Both the position numbers and the translations under genes were made by a program. The notes beneath the pieces were generated by a model. The model was not told the origin of the DNA. It ran no database searches and saw only the letters and a list, made by a program, of their open reading frames with translations. From Nipponacmea schrenckii (taxonomy: Eukaryota; Mollusca; Gastropoda; Lottiidae), in assembly GCA_030562195.1 (NCBI GenBank), contig CM060202.1, positions 31,672,599 to 31,736,598 on the forward strand: 64,000 nt of DNA, given 5' to 3'. Below are positions 11,801-23,127 of the stretch, piece by piece. The number at the start of each line of letters is the position of its first letter. Position 1 is the first letter of the stretch.

Positions 11801-14800
11801 TTCACACCAAGTTTTCCGTCTATTTCTGAGATAAAAGTTTGTCTCGAGTGTGAAATTTAATATTGAGAAACATATAAATGAAAGTTGATTATAAAAACAT
11901 TTTTCAGAATGTAGCTATTAAAGTCAGCCATATCTGAAACAATATTTCTCTGTGTTATGAAAATCTAAATCTTACCCGTTTTTTCTTGCGTTTATTAAAA
12001 CCAATATACGATAGACCCACTGCTATCAAAATGATAATAAAACTCACAGGTATTGCAATATATAACGCCATGAAATTAATAGGTAGGGCTGTCGCCCCTG
12101 AAATTAGATAGATAGATTTTCTAACTTTGCATGTTATAATTAGTTTAACCATTAATACAGTACATGTATATTTACAGAATAAACCCTGACACCCTGGGTT
12201 CTGAAACCACTTTTTAGGGTGATGAATGACTCAGTGGTTAGCGAGTTGGACTGTCGTCTGCTAGGCGACTAGGTGCCGTGGGTTCGAATCTCGATCGGTG
12301 CGAGGAAATAAAAATTAAGTCTGATTCATAGGCCCGCGCTTTCCCGGAACTACGAGATAGTAGTCCCCCCCCCCCGCTATACCTAACACCCTGGTATAGT
12401 CTACTGCCCCCACCCGTCTATAGTGTAACTCCCCCCCAGCCAGTCTATAGTTTAAAACCCCCACCCAGTCTATAGTTTACTACCCCATTCAGTCTATAGT
12501 TTACTACCCCCCACCCTCTACCCTGTCTATAGTTTACTACCCCCACCCAGTCTATAGTTTAAAACTCCCACCCAGTCTATAGTTTACTACCCCATTCAGT
12601 CTATAGTTTACTACCCCATTCAGTCTATAGTTTACTACCCCATTCAGTCTATAGTATACTACCCCATTCAGTCTATAGTATAACACCCCCCCACCCAGTC
12701 TATAGTTTACTACCCCATTCAGTCTATAGTTTACTACCCCCACCCTCTACCCTGTCTATAGTTTACTACCCCCACCCAGTCTATAGTTTACTACCCCATT
12801 CAGTCTATAGTTTACTACCCCCACCCTCTATCCTGTCTATAGTTTACTACCCCCACCCAGTCTATAGTTTACTACCCCATTCAGTCTATAGTTTACTACC
12901 CCCACCCTCTACCCTGTCTATAGTTTACTACCCCCACCCAGTCTATAGTTTACTACCCCATTCAGTCTATAGTTTACCCCCCCCCCCCTCTACCCTGTCT
13001 ATAGTTTACCCCCCCCCCCTACCCTGTCTACAGTTTACTACATGTATATTAACTAGTCAGTAAAAACAAGTCACATCAAGTGTTTGGGTTAATAAGTTAA
13101 GTGTTTCCTGTTTCGAGTTTTTCTACCTCTTATTATTATAAAATATACTGGTACATGTATAAATCATGGTGGTAGTCATTATAAACTCTAGAATTCTAGA
13201 TATACTGGTACATGTATAAATCATGGTGGTAGTCATTATAAACTCTAGAATTCTAGATATACTGGTACATGTATAAATCATGTTGGTAGTCATTATAAAC
13301 TATATAATTCTAGATATACTGGTACATGTATAAATCATGGTGGTAGTCATTATAAACTCTAGAATTCTAGATATACTGGTACATGTATAAATCATGGTGG
13401 TAGTCATTATAAACTCTAGAATTCTAGATATACTGGTACATGTATAAATCATGTTGGTAGTCATTATAAACTCTAGAATTCTAGATATACTGGTACATGT
13501 ATAAATCATGGTGGTAGTCATTATAAACTCTAGAATTCTAGATATACTGGTACATGTATAAATCATGGTGGTAGTCATTATAAACTCTAGAATTCTAGAT
13601 ATACTGGTACATGTATAAATCATGTTGGTAGTCATTATAAACTCTAGAATTCTAGATATACTGGTACATGTATAAATCATGGTGGTAGTCATTATAAACT
13701 CTAGAATTCTAGATATACTGGTACATGTATAAATCATGGTGGTAGTCATTATAAACTCTATAATTCTAGATATACTGGTACATGTATAAATCATGGTGGT
13801 AGTCATTATAAACTCTAGAATTCTAGATATACTGGTACATGTATAAATCATGGTGGTAGTCATTATAAACTCTAGAATTCTAGATATACTGGTACATGTA
13901 TAAATCATGGTGGTAGTCATTATAAACTCTAGAATTCTAGATATACTGGTACATGTATAAATCATGTTGGTAGTCATTATAAACTCTAGAATTCTAGTCA
14001 GTCACTCGGAACTAGGCTAAGTGAAGATTTCTGACTAAAAAAATAGAATTGAATATATTTTGATTGAAATTTGGATTTCTTTTCCTGGTTCAGTTTTATT
14101 GTGGTTTCTATTCTTTAAAAATTTAGGGTGCGCTGTGTTTAGTCATGTTTATTTTTGGTGATAAATTTCTTTTGTCCCGTGTTTATGTTATAAAGATTAT
14201 GTGAGTTTAAAGAATAAAACAAGGACTAAAGGACTGGTTCAGGGGCGTTTTTCAACTAACAAAATTTTGACACCAAATCTCCTGGCAAAATATTCTAGTC
14301 ACTTCCCTATAGAGAACACCAAATTCTCTGTCCCTTGTTATTAATCCCCAAACATTTACACAGCCCTACCCTGAATTTATTCCAAGTCACCCTATTCCCT
14401 GTCCCTTGTCAATATCTCCATATAATTTATGAAGTTTCAAAAAAAGTATCTTTACCTTGAGTTGAGGATTCGGTTCCAGAATTAGTTGTAAATCCACTAG
14501 ATGGCATTGTACTTCCAGGATAAATATTTGTTATGGAAACACTTTGAGTATCTGTCATAACGCCAGCCACTGATGGCACAATGTCACTTACTTGACTAGC
14601 ACTGGGAGGGAGGTTGGTAAGAGTCATTCTAGGGTGAGAAGGAGGATAGTGACTGGACAGATGAGGGGTGGGGGAGTTAATACTGTTAGGATAATCCATT
14701 TTAGAGTTTAAACTGATTAATCCATTTTGAACCGTTGTTATAGAAACATAATCCTCTAGCTGTTGTGTTGATCCTAGATCACTATTAATCCTAGATTTAC

Positions 14801-15665
14801 GATAATCCACTGTTGATCCACTGTGATTGATTTGTGAACTTCCTAATTGATGGTGTACACTAGTCTCGGCACCGAGATAGAATGTTGAGGTTGAAGAAAG
14901 GACTCCTAGATCTGGTTCATCATGAATCGAGTCTGGTATATTTGAACTATACGTTGTTTGACTGGTAATATCGTTATTCAAATTAAAATGGTTAGTAGAA
15001 GATGTAAACAGGATGTTAGGTTCACTTAAATATTTTGTCATTTCCGAGATTTCTCCCTCTAATTGAGGTGAACTGTCATATTGTGGGAAATTGTTGTGTG
15101 ACTTCATCACAATGTTAGATGCCACTCCTACAACTGAAGTTTCGTCTACTTTCAGTTTAGGTTTTGTGTTGGATAGATTCACAGTGTCAGTTGGTTTAAT
15201 ACTGAGGCCTGGACTTGTTGAATAGTGTAGTCCTATTGTTAAACTCGGTTTTATTACATTATTTAAACTTGGTTGTAAGCTCACATTCACACTTTCTGCA
15301 CCTAGATTATTACCTTGAAAAGTAACTTGTTTAGTTGGACTGTTTTCTCTCACGGTTTGAAGGCCATCTTGTAATGTTTGTTCGGTAACTTGTCCACTTT
15401 TCAATCCAAGAGTAGCATAAATAATAGAGTTTGTAGCTTGCACATTTTCAGTTGATATAGTAACATTTCCCACTCCATTTACTCCTGTTGTTTGTTCATT
15501 TACACTTAAAGTGTGTTCTTTTGCACTTATTATACTGTTCTGTACAATTGTTGTTGGACCAATAGCTGGAGTTGTAAGTGTAATTTCAGTCCCTTGCCCT
15601 GTGGGTTTAGAAGGTTGAATATTTTGACCTGTCACAGTGCTCGTTGGGTCTGTAATGCTAGACAT
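2846..15665 (-). CDS. single-pass membrane protein with Ser/Thr-rich N-terminus and four SH3 domains
   Basis: Twelve exons join with matching phases into one 3,999-nt frame (1,332 residues): 15665-14456, 12097-11976, 11607-11448, 10939-10760, 10065-9923, 9616-9532, 8701-8532, 6460-6361, 6101-5947, 5150-3697, 3249-3141, 2956-2846. Residues 1-403 are Ser/Thr/Asn-rich and almost Cys-free. A hydrophobic helix (about 411-435, FMALYIAIPVSFIIILIAVG) is followed by NKRKKKR, placing the C-terminal side in the cytosol. SH3 domains lie near 500-556 (NGWFRGE, GWFPSSYVEE), 634-690 (NGWMRGK, GWFPAVYV), 724-775 (NGWWLGY, GWLPGSYVE) and 1268-1323 (PGWCVGM, GLYPLSHV; split by an intron). Residues 776-1259 are acidic and proline-rich with many SH3 ligands. 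The ATG has an in-frame TAA 12 bases upstream and no signal peptide; an upstream signal exon spliced to an internal acceptor near 15650 is possible. Likely a cortical scaffold or receptor adaptor. I know no named orthologue. Confidence 0.8.
3505..3612. repeat. 20-bp tandem repeat in intron
   Basis: About five copies of a 20-bp unit (ACAGAACTATCGCCCAATAT) in the SH3-gene intron between the exons at 3697 and 3249. Confidence 0.85.
5263..5766. repeat. 18-bp AT-rich minisatellite
   Basis: About 28 copies of ATTATCAGATATATTATC in the SH3-gene intron between 5150 and 5947. Because 18 is a multiple of three the array is open in several frames on both strands; these are not genes. Confidence 0.95.
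6521..8404. repeat. 52-bp minisatellite, about 36 copies
   Basis: A very regular 52-bp unit (GGTATTGGTCAGTACTTTAA then CAATCTGTCATCAAGATGTC and CTGAATCCACAG) fills the SH3-gene intron between exons at 8532 and 6460. Copies differ mainly at one A/T site (AAGATG or AAGTTG) and TATTGG/AATTGG. Adjacent-copy homogeneity suggests recent expansion. Confidence 0.95.
8860..9531. repeat. degenerate ~23-bp array starting at a 5' splice site
   Basis: Divergent copies of a unit around TCTAGAATTGCTACCCAATA and, nearer 9531, CTCTAAGTTGGCTACCCTAC. On the minus strand the array begins directly at the donor of the exon 9532-9616 (CAG|GTAGGTAGCC), and later units keep GTAGGGTAGCC, so the donor seems to be its source. 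Many small indels make the middle part look old or poorly assembled. Confidence 0.8.
12215..12330 (+). mobile_element. tRNA-derived SINE-like element
   Basis: A pol III A-box-like segment (GACTCAGTGGTTAGCGAG, from about 12229) is followed by a B-box (GGGTTCGAATCTC, near 12280). The flanking ends do not pair into an acceptor stem, so this is not an intact tRNA gene but a tRNA-derived head of a SINE. The body runs towards the C-rich array at 12360. It lies in the first intron of the SH3 gene. Confidence 0.6.
12360..13035. repeat. ~25-bp C-rich minisatellite
   Basis: About 27 copies of CAGTCTATAGTTTACTACCC with variable C-runs between units (CCCCACC or CCATT). It starts right after the SINE-like element, which may have donated the C-rich tail. 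The long C-runs are likely sequencing and assembly trouble spots. Confidence 0.9.
13142..13996. repeat. 57-bp minisatellite, about 15 copies
   Basis: Highly uniform 57-bp units with the palindrome TCTAGAATTCTAGA and the segment TACTGGTACATGTATAAATC. Since 57 is 19 codons, a 225-residue minus frame stays open, but it is a repeat artefact. The array lies in the SH3-gene intron between 14456 and 12097. Confidence 0.95.
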
Positions 15666-16550
15666 AATATATTCGTTTTAATTTTGACCTCAAGTGGTGT
15701 AGTAACAAGTGGTGTTATGTTTCACGTTTTTAATTTTTAAAATGACTCTACTTCAAATTTCACTGATCAAGTGTGTTATAATAACTAATTTCCTTCAACT
15801 TTTCACTTTTAAATTTTGTCCTCCAATTTTAAAATTCATTTTTTAAAGTAAAATAAAATTGTAAATCCAATTTGCAGAATTCTCAAGCAATCTAAATTCA
15901 CATTTGTCTATATATTTAAGATATATGTCTATTTATATTCATATTTTTAAATCCTCCAAACGAGAAGATAATTGCTATAATTAAAATGGCAGCTTTTCTC
16001 TAACTGTCCAGAATAATCCACAATTGTTAGGATTAACTTTACTCTTGTCGTCTGTCCAGTCACACTTTAAATTTTCTAATCACACTTTCAATTTCCTAAT
16101 CACACTTTAAACACTTTTCCATTCAACTTTAAATATTCCAAATACACTTTCAATTGCCCGGGTATTTTCTGTTTGTAGTTGTAGAGTTTAACAAAGTAGA
16201 CTAGCTAAGTCTGAATAAACCTGTGTTTTAATATTTCTATCTATTAACGTTTATAGTATCCACGTATTATAGTATAAAGTCATCCAACGATTTGATAAAA
16301 CTGTTATCCAGCATCTCCTCCACAGTTTCCCACCTTCTTATATCCGGAATGTCAAGGTCACTTCAGGTTTCTTGCCACCATATTTAACCTTTAAAACAGA
16401 GAAATTAAGAAAGTGATAAAAACAGGTTTAACTTCAATTTTTACAGTCAACAAGTTTAGATACACTGTACTGTGTATAAACTGAGGATAGTAAATCTGAT
16501 CATTTTTAAACCTTGTTGAATAAGGTTGTTTTATTGTCCTTCAGGTAGGG
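15666..16550. other. 5' region of the SH3 gene
   Basis: AT-rich sequence upstream of the SH3-gene start. It should hold the 5' UTR and promoter on the minus strand. I see no convincing TATA box and no hydrophobic signal-peptide exon. A possible short exon (16338-16388) is listed separately. Confidence 0.4.
16338..16388 (-). CDS. doubtful terminal exon of an unidentified minus-strand gene
   Basis: A good acceptor (TTAATTTCTCTGTTTTAAAG) is followed by 16 codons (VKYGGKKPEVTLTFRI) and TAA. A second frame further on, about 16345 down to 16262, reads DIPDIRRWETVEEMLDNSF and also ends in a stop. Neither matches a family I know; either may be chance. Confidence 0.15.
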   Translation of the reverse strand, partial: VKYGGKKPEVTLTFRI

Positions 16551-17315
16551 AAACCCTTGCCCTAGTAAAATAACCCTAACCCTAGCCCTAGTAAAATAAC
16601 CCTAGCCCTAGTAATAAGGTTGTATCCCTAGTATAATAACACTATCCCTAGTATAATAACCCTAGCCCTAGTAAAATAACCCTAACCCTAGTAAAATAAC
16701 CCTAGACCTAGTGACATAACCCTAACCCTAGTAAAATAACCCTAGACCTAGTAAAATAACACTAGTCCTAGTAAAATAACCTAACCCTAGTAAATAACCT
16801 AGATCTAGTAAAATAACCTACCCTAGTAAAATAACCCTAGACCTAGTGACATAACCCTAACCCTAGTAAAATAACCCTAGACCTAGTAAAATAACCCTAA
16901 CCCTAGTAAAATAACACTATCCTTAGTAAAATAACCCTAGACCTAGTAAAATAACCCTAACCCTAGTAAAATAACACTAGCCCTAGTAAAATAACCCTAG
17001 ACCTAGTAAAATAACCCTACCCTAGTAAAATAACACTAGCCCTAGTAAAATAACCCTAGACCTAGTAAAATAACCCTAGCCCTAGTAAAATAACACTATC
17101 CCTAGTAAAATAACCCTAACCCTAGTAAAATAACACTATCCCTAGTAAAATAACCCTAACCCTAGTAAAATAACCCTAACCCTAGTAAAATAACACTATC
17201 CTTAGTATAATAACCCTAGCCCTAGTAAAATAACACTATCCCTAGTAAAATAACACTATCCCTAGTAAAATAACACTATCCTTAGTAAAATAACACTATC
17301 CCTAGTAAAATAACC
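16551..17315. repeat. 15-bp telomere-like minisatellite
   Basis: About 50 copies of CCCTAGTAAAATAAC with variants CCCTAAC, CCCTAGA and CACTATC. The CCCTAA-like core recalls the metazoan telomere repeat but alternates with an AT spacer, so it is an interstitial telomere-like satellite rather than a telomere. Confidence 0.9.
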
Positions 17316-17692
17316 CTCGCTATGCTACACAGCATTAACCCCCTCTTTGCTACGTGTCATTAACCCTCGCTATGCTACATTACATTAACCCTCGATACGC
17401 TACATGACATTAACCCTCGCTATGCTACATGACATTAACCCCCTCTTTGCTACGTGTCATTAACCCTCGCTATGCTACATTACATTAACCCTCGATAAGC
17501 TACATGACATTAACCCTCGCTATGCTACATGGCATTAACCCCCTCTTTGCTACGTGTCATTAACCCTCGCTATGCTACATTACATTAACCCTCGATATGC
17601 TACATGACATTAACCCTCGCTATGCTACATTACATTAACCCTCGATATGCTACATGACATTAACCCTCGCTATGCTACATTACATTAACTCT
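17316..17692. repeat. ~25-bp minisatellite
   Basis: About 15 copies of TAACCCTCGCTATGCTACAT in a higher-order pattern with CCCCTCTTTGCTACGTGTCA units. It abuts the CCCTAG array and shares the TAACCCT start, so it probably derived from it. Confidence 0.9.
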
Positions 17693-18466
17693 TGTAAATG
17701 GTGAATCTGTCCCTTTAAATTGAAATAAAGCCAAGTCAGTCTGTTAAAATCTCTGATGAATTTAATTGCATTAAAATGTTCAAGGCGTTTATTTTGAAGA
17801 GGTTTTGAAAACATTGAATAAAGAAGGAATTATTTTTATTTTAAAGGAAGAATTTCAAGTTTTCACATAATTTAAATATTTGGAAGAGCTAAAAAAGATT
17901 TTAGATAAAATTACACAGAAATTCTTGACTTATCTTAAATTGAAAAAAATTGTACATTTCTACATGTTCTTGTTCCTATTTTAGTTTTGTTTTTAAATCA
18001 TGAGGAGACTAAACCTACTCTACATTTATGGTTCTACTGCTCCAGCATTTCAGAGCGTCCACATGGTTAATAATTACTTTGATTAAAGCAAGAACCAACA
18101 CAAATATTTGATATCTCTTAAAATGACACAAGTTAAGCTATCCCTTGCACCTGCCCACGTCCCACCCACACCCTGACTTCTAATCAGAGAATCCCCAATT
18201 ACGATATCATTTACTACCAACATTAACTGGTTAAAATAAATGACTCAACTGGAAATATTTACTGAAATGTTGACTTGGCTTCAAAGAAAATTCAATGTTT
18301 GTCTATCTAAATATATCGTTTTAATCATTATTTTCTACAATTATAAACTGAGAAATTGAATGATTGATACGAGGTAGTTATAAATTATTATAATATTTCT
18401 AACAGTACAACAATTTATAATCTAAATTCTCTCATTTATTAATCATGGTATCTCTAGATATATAGA
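17693..18466. other. intergenic, no gene seen
   Basis: AT-rich single-copy sequence with no open frame of note and no exon flanked by convincing splice sites on either strand. Confidence 0.5.
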
Positions 18467-18745
18467 ATAAATAACACAATAAATAACACAATAAATAACA
18501 CAATAAATAACACAATAAATAATAGAATAAATAACACAATAAATAACACAATAAATAACACAATAAATAATAGAATAAATAACACAATAAATAACACAAT
18601 AAATAACACAATAAATAACACAATAAATAACACAATAAATAACACAATAAATAACACAATAAATAAAAATAAATAATACAATAAAAAACACAATAAATAA
18701 CACAATAAATAATAGAATAAATAACACAATAATTAACACAATACA
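18467..18745. repeat. 12-bp AT-rich repeat
   Basis: About 22 copies of AATAAATAACAC with AATAATAG variants. All three minus-strand frames stay open because the unit is four codons; these Tyr/Cys/Leu/Ile-rich frames are artefacts. Confidence 0.95.
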
Positions 18746-19304
18746 CTAGAACCCTAGAACCACAATGGAAGAATCTATACTTTATTCTATATTTTTACTT
18801 CTCTCAACTCACTTTGATTATAGAGAAATTCATGAGAACGGTCTAGTTCATTTATTAACCTTTTTGGGGCCACGCAGAAACCAACACAATGGAGAGTCAG
18901 AAATGGCTGGTAAATAGACCTTTATTACCATCCCTGTACAAATCTTGTCAGGCATGACTGGTAAATAACAACTAAGCAACATCGATGTAAAGCTCCAGTA
19001 AAATATGTCTGGCAAATACAAACTAACAACATCCCTGTAGAGCTACTCTATAACAGAATTACAGTAGATTAAGCCTATATTTATTTTCTGCACCAATAAC
19101 AAGACGTTTAAGAATGTAGTAACCAGTTTGTCAAATCCAGTTCAAATAGAATTTAACTCTAGTATGAACTTTCTACCAATTTCTTTAAAAACTTGAAAGT
19201 TGACTCTGGTTGAAAGAAATTTAATTGGTAATATTTAAATATGGGTCATTTATTAAATCGTTATGTATTACTAGGAGAGTTTACATCATTAGTTTCATTA
19301 AAGT

Positions 19305-20846
19305 TGTTGATTTCCTCGGGTTTATAATGAAATGTTAAGGGTAGGATAAGACAATGTTTGTGTTGGGGTATCTAGTCTGAGATTATTAAAGTTGATTTCC
19401 TCGGGTTTATAATGAAATGTTAAGGGTAGGATAAGACAATGTTTGTGTTGAGGTATCTAGTCTGAGATTATTAAAGTTGATTTCCCCGGGTTTATAATGA
19501 AATGTTAAGGGTAGGATAAGACAATGTTTGTGTTGGGGTATCTAGTCTGAGATTATTAAAGTTGATTTCCCCGGGTTTATAATGAAATGTTAAGGGTAGG
19601 ATAAGACAATGTTTGTGTTGAGGGGATCTAGTCTGAGATTATTAAAGTTGATTTCCCCGGGTTTATAATGAAATGTTAAGGGTAGGATAAGACAATGTTT
19701 GTGTTGGGGTATCTAGTCTGAGATTATTAAAGTTGATTTCCCCGGGTTTATAATGAAATGTTAAGGGTAGGATAAGACAATGTTTGTGTTGAGGTATCTA
19801 GTCTGAGATTATTAAAGTTGATTTCCCCGGGTTTATAATGAAATGTTAAGGGTAGGATAAGACAATGTTTGTGTTGAGGTATCTAGTCTGAGATTATTAA
19901 AGTTGATTTCCCCGGGTTTATAATGAAATGTTAAGGGTAGGATAAGACAATGTTTGTGTTGAGGTATCTAGTCTGAGATTATTAAAGTTGATTTCCCCGG
20001 GTTTATAATGAAATGTTAAGGGTAGGATAAGACAATGTTTGTGTTGAGGTATCTAGTCTGAGATTATTAAAGTTGATTTCCCCAGGGGTTTTTAATGAAA
20101 TGTTAAGGGTAGGATAAGACAATGTTTGTATTGAGGTATCTAGTCTGAGATTATTAAAGTTGATTTCCTCGGGTTTATAATGAAATGTTAAGGGTAGGAT
20201 AAGACAATGTTTGTGTTGAGGTATCTAGTCTGAGATTATTAAAGTTGATTTCCCCGGGTTTATAATGAAATGTTTTAAAGGGGAGGATAAGACAATGTTT
20301 GTGTTGAGGTATCTAGTCTGAGATTATTAAAGTTGATTTCCCCGGGTTTATAATGAAATGTTAAGGGTAGGATAAGACAATGTTTGTGTTGAGGTATCTA
20401 GTCTGAGATTATTAAAGTTGATTTCCCCGGGTTTATAATGAAATGTTAAGGGTAGGATAAGACAATGTTTGTGTTGAGGTATCTAGTCTGAGATTATTAA
20501 AGTTGATTTCCCCGGGTTTATAATGAAATGTTAAGAGGGAGGATAAGACAATGTTTGTGTTGAGGGGATCTAGTCTGAGATTATTAAAGTTGATTTCCCC
20601 GGGTTTATAATGAAATGTTAAGGGTAGGATAAGACAATGTTTGTGTTGAGCTATCTAGTCTGAGATTATTAAAGTTGATTTCCCCGGGTTTAAAATGAAA
20701 TGTTAAGGGTAGGATAAGACAATGTTTGTGTTGAGGTATCTAGTCTGAGATTATTAAAGTTGATTTCCCCGGGTTTATAATGAAATGTTAAGGGTATGAT
20801 AAGACAATGTTTGTATTGGGGTATCTAGTCTGAGATTATTAAAGTT
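19305..20846. repeat. 85-bp minisatellite, about 18 copies
   Basis: Units of 85 bp run from GTTGATTTCCCCGGGTTTAT to GTCTGAGATTATTAAA. Copies are more than 95% alike, differing at CCTCGGG/CCCCGGG and TTGGGGT/TTGAGGT. No coding sequence lies inside. Confidence 0.95.
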
Positions 20847-22084
20847 GTACCAGCACCGTGTCCAGAATATAGATTTAACAATTGATATAACTATAAAAAT
20901 AACTGTTTCAAATCTTAAAATGTTGTTGATATATTAGAATTGATTCACAAGATTTATAAAAGTCGGATGTAAAACTTCAGTTCTGTTTCCTGATGTTCTA
21001 CAAGTCACTAGGATGTTTAATTATAATTATTATTCATCACGTGACCTAGTATTAAATCTAGTCTAGGAGAGAGTTAACATGATTTGTTGTCAGCCCTCAT
21101 TTGATTGATTGATTCTGATTTTAGAATTGAACCTGATATGAGAATTGAATCTACTTGATCCAGGTTTAAATCAAGAACTATTTTCACCAACAATAATAGA
21201 ACTGTATAATCAGTTAGAGTTGAAACCAATCTATAACAAGATATAATCCCGTATTCAAATGAAGTGAACATGTGTCTAGAATTATCTGCGTTTAAAAGAC
21301 AAATTTCTAAGTATAATTTCCAGTTTGAGGTATATTTAAACGAATTATGCGATTTTTTTAACATTTCTAGTAATATATATATATATATAAAACCCATTCC
21401 AACCCCTGAAAATGCGAAGCTATCCATTTAAGAAATATCATACAAACTTTTCAGTTAATGAGGAGGTTAATTACAAGTTTATTGTATGATCTTTTCATGT
21501 AAGTAAAAACATAAGTAAGACTATTAATTTCAAAAATATCACGAGTCCCTGTGGTATATTGATTTATCAATTTCTGGTAATAGTATTTTATCCCCATGCT
21601 ACATTCTTTATAATAGTAATAAGTTTTGTTAAAACGTAAATAACTTTAAAAGCTGAAAACTCACCAATCACAACGTTGGAGACATAAAATCCATCATCGG
21701 GGCAGAAGATTTGAAACTGAAGGTTAAATAACACCAAGTCACTCAAAAAACACTGAAGAGAAATACTGGACAATCTGAATTTTGTCAACCTAATCTATTT
21801 AGCATTAATCCTAGTTAATCCGGATATAAATCCTTGTTAATCCAAATCTATTAATCATATATACCAACTAGTTATTATTATACACTTGAACATAACTCCA
21901 TTTCTGGATACAACTGGCTATTTATTTCACAGGACGTTGAGAAATGTACAAATCAGAGAAAAGACAGCCACACTGATAGCTACGTGTATTTTATTTTATA
22001 TAAGATAATTGTAACAGACTGTTCATGGTAGATATCCATGACAATTTACATGATAATCCACATTAGTCACAAGTCATAGAACAG
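20847..22084. other. intergenic or intronic, one possible exon
   Basis: AT-rich sequence with an ATATAT run near 21376. The only gene-like signal is the minus-strand candidate exon at 21665-21716. Confidence 0.4.
21665..21716 (-). CDS. possible internal exon of an unidentified gene
   Basis: A 52-nt stretch between an acceptor (TTATTTAACCTTCAG) and a donor (ATTG|GTGAGT) encodes FQIFCPDDGFYVSNVVI with a phase 0 start and phase 1 end. The composition looks coding, but I recognise no domain and found no neighbouring exons that join it securely. Confidence 0.25.
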
Positions 22085-23127
22085 AACATAAAACACTATT
22101 AGTTTCATAAGTCCAATAAGATACAGAACAGTAGGATATAAAACTCTATTTCATTTCATTAGTCCAATAAGATACAGAACAGTAGGATATAAAACTATTT
22201 CATTTCATTAGTCCAATAAGATATAGAATAGTGGGATATAAAACTCTATTTCATTAGTCCAATAAGATACAGAACAGTAGGATATAAAACTCTATTTCAT
22301 TTCATTAGTCCAATAAGATACAGAACAGTAGGATATAAAACTCTATTTCATTTCATTAGTCCAATAAGATACAGAGCAGTACGATATAAAACTCTATTTC
22401 ATTTCATTAGTCCAATAAGATACAGAACAGTAGGATATAAAACTCTATTTCATTTCATTAGTCCAATAAGATACAGAGCAGTACGATATAAAACTCTATT
22501 TCATTAGTCCAATAAGATACAGAACAGTAGGATATAAAACTCTATTTCAGTAGTCCAATAAGATACAGAACAGTGTGATATAAAACTCTATTTCAGTAGT
22601 CCAATAAGATACAGAACAGTGTGATATAAAACTCTATTTCAGTAGTCCAATAAGATACAGAACAGTAGGATATAAAACTCTATTTCAGTAGTCTAATAAG
22701 ATACAGAACAGTAGGATATAAAACTCTATTTCAGTAGTCCAATAAGATACAGAACAGTAGAATATAAAACTCTATTTCATTTCATTAGTCCAATAAGATA
22801 CAGAACAGTAGGATATAAAACTCTATTTCAGTAGTCCAATAAGATACAGAACAGTAGGATATAAAACTCTATTTCATTTCATTAGTCCAATAAGATACAG
22901 AACAGTAGGATATAAAACTCTATTTCAGTAGTCCAATAAGATACAGAACAGTAGGATATAAAACTCTATTTCAGTAGTCCAATAAGATACAGAACAGTAG
23001 GATATAAAACTCTATTTCAGTAGTCCAATAAGATACAGAACAGTAGAATATAAAACTCTATTTCAGTAGTCCAATAAGATACAGAACAGTACGATATAAA
23101 ACTCTATTTCAGTAGTCCAATAAGATA
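22085..23127. repeat. 44/51-bp minisatellite
   Basis: About 22 copies of a unit containing TAGTCCAATAAGATACAGAA and CAGTAGGATATAAAACTCTA. Unit length alternates because TTTCATTTCAT or TTTCAG joins the units. Confidence 0.95.

Noticed and set aside
12225..12305. Intact tRNA gene
   Set aside because: A- and B-box-like segments are present but the 5' and 3' ends do not pair and the anticodon stem is poor; a SINE head fits better.
13300..13977. 225-codon minus-strand open frame of 19-residue repeats
   Set aside because: It is the 57-bp array read in a frame that stays open only because the unit is a multiple of three; no start context, no codon signal, and it sits in an intron.
18432..18746. 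Three overlapping Leu/Ile/Tyr/Cys-rich minus-strand frames
   Set aside because: All are readings of the 12-bp AT-rich array.
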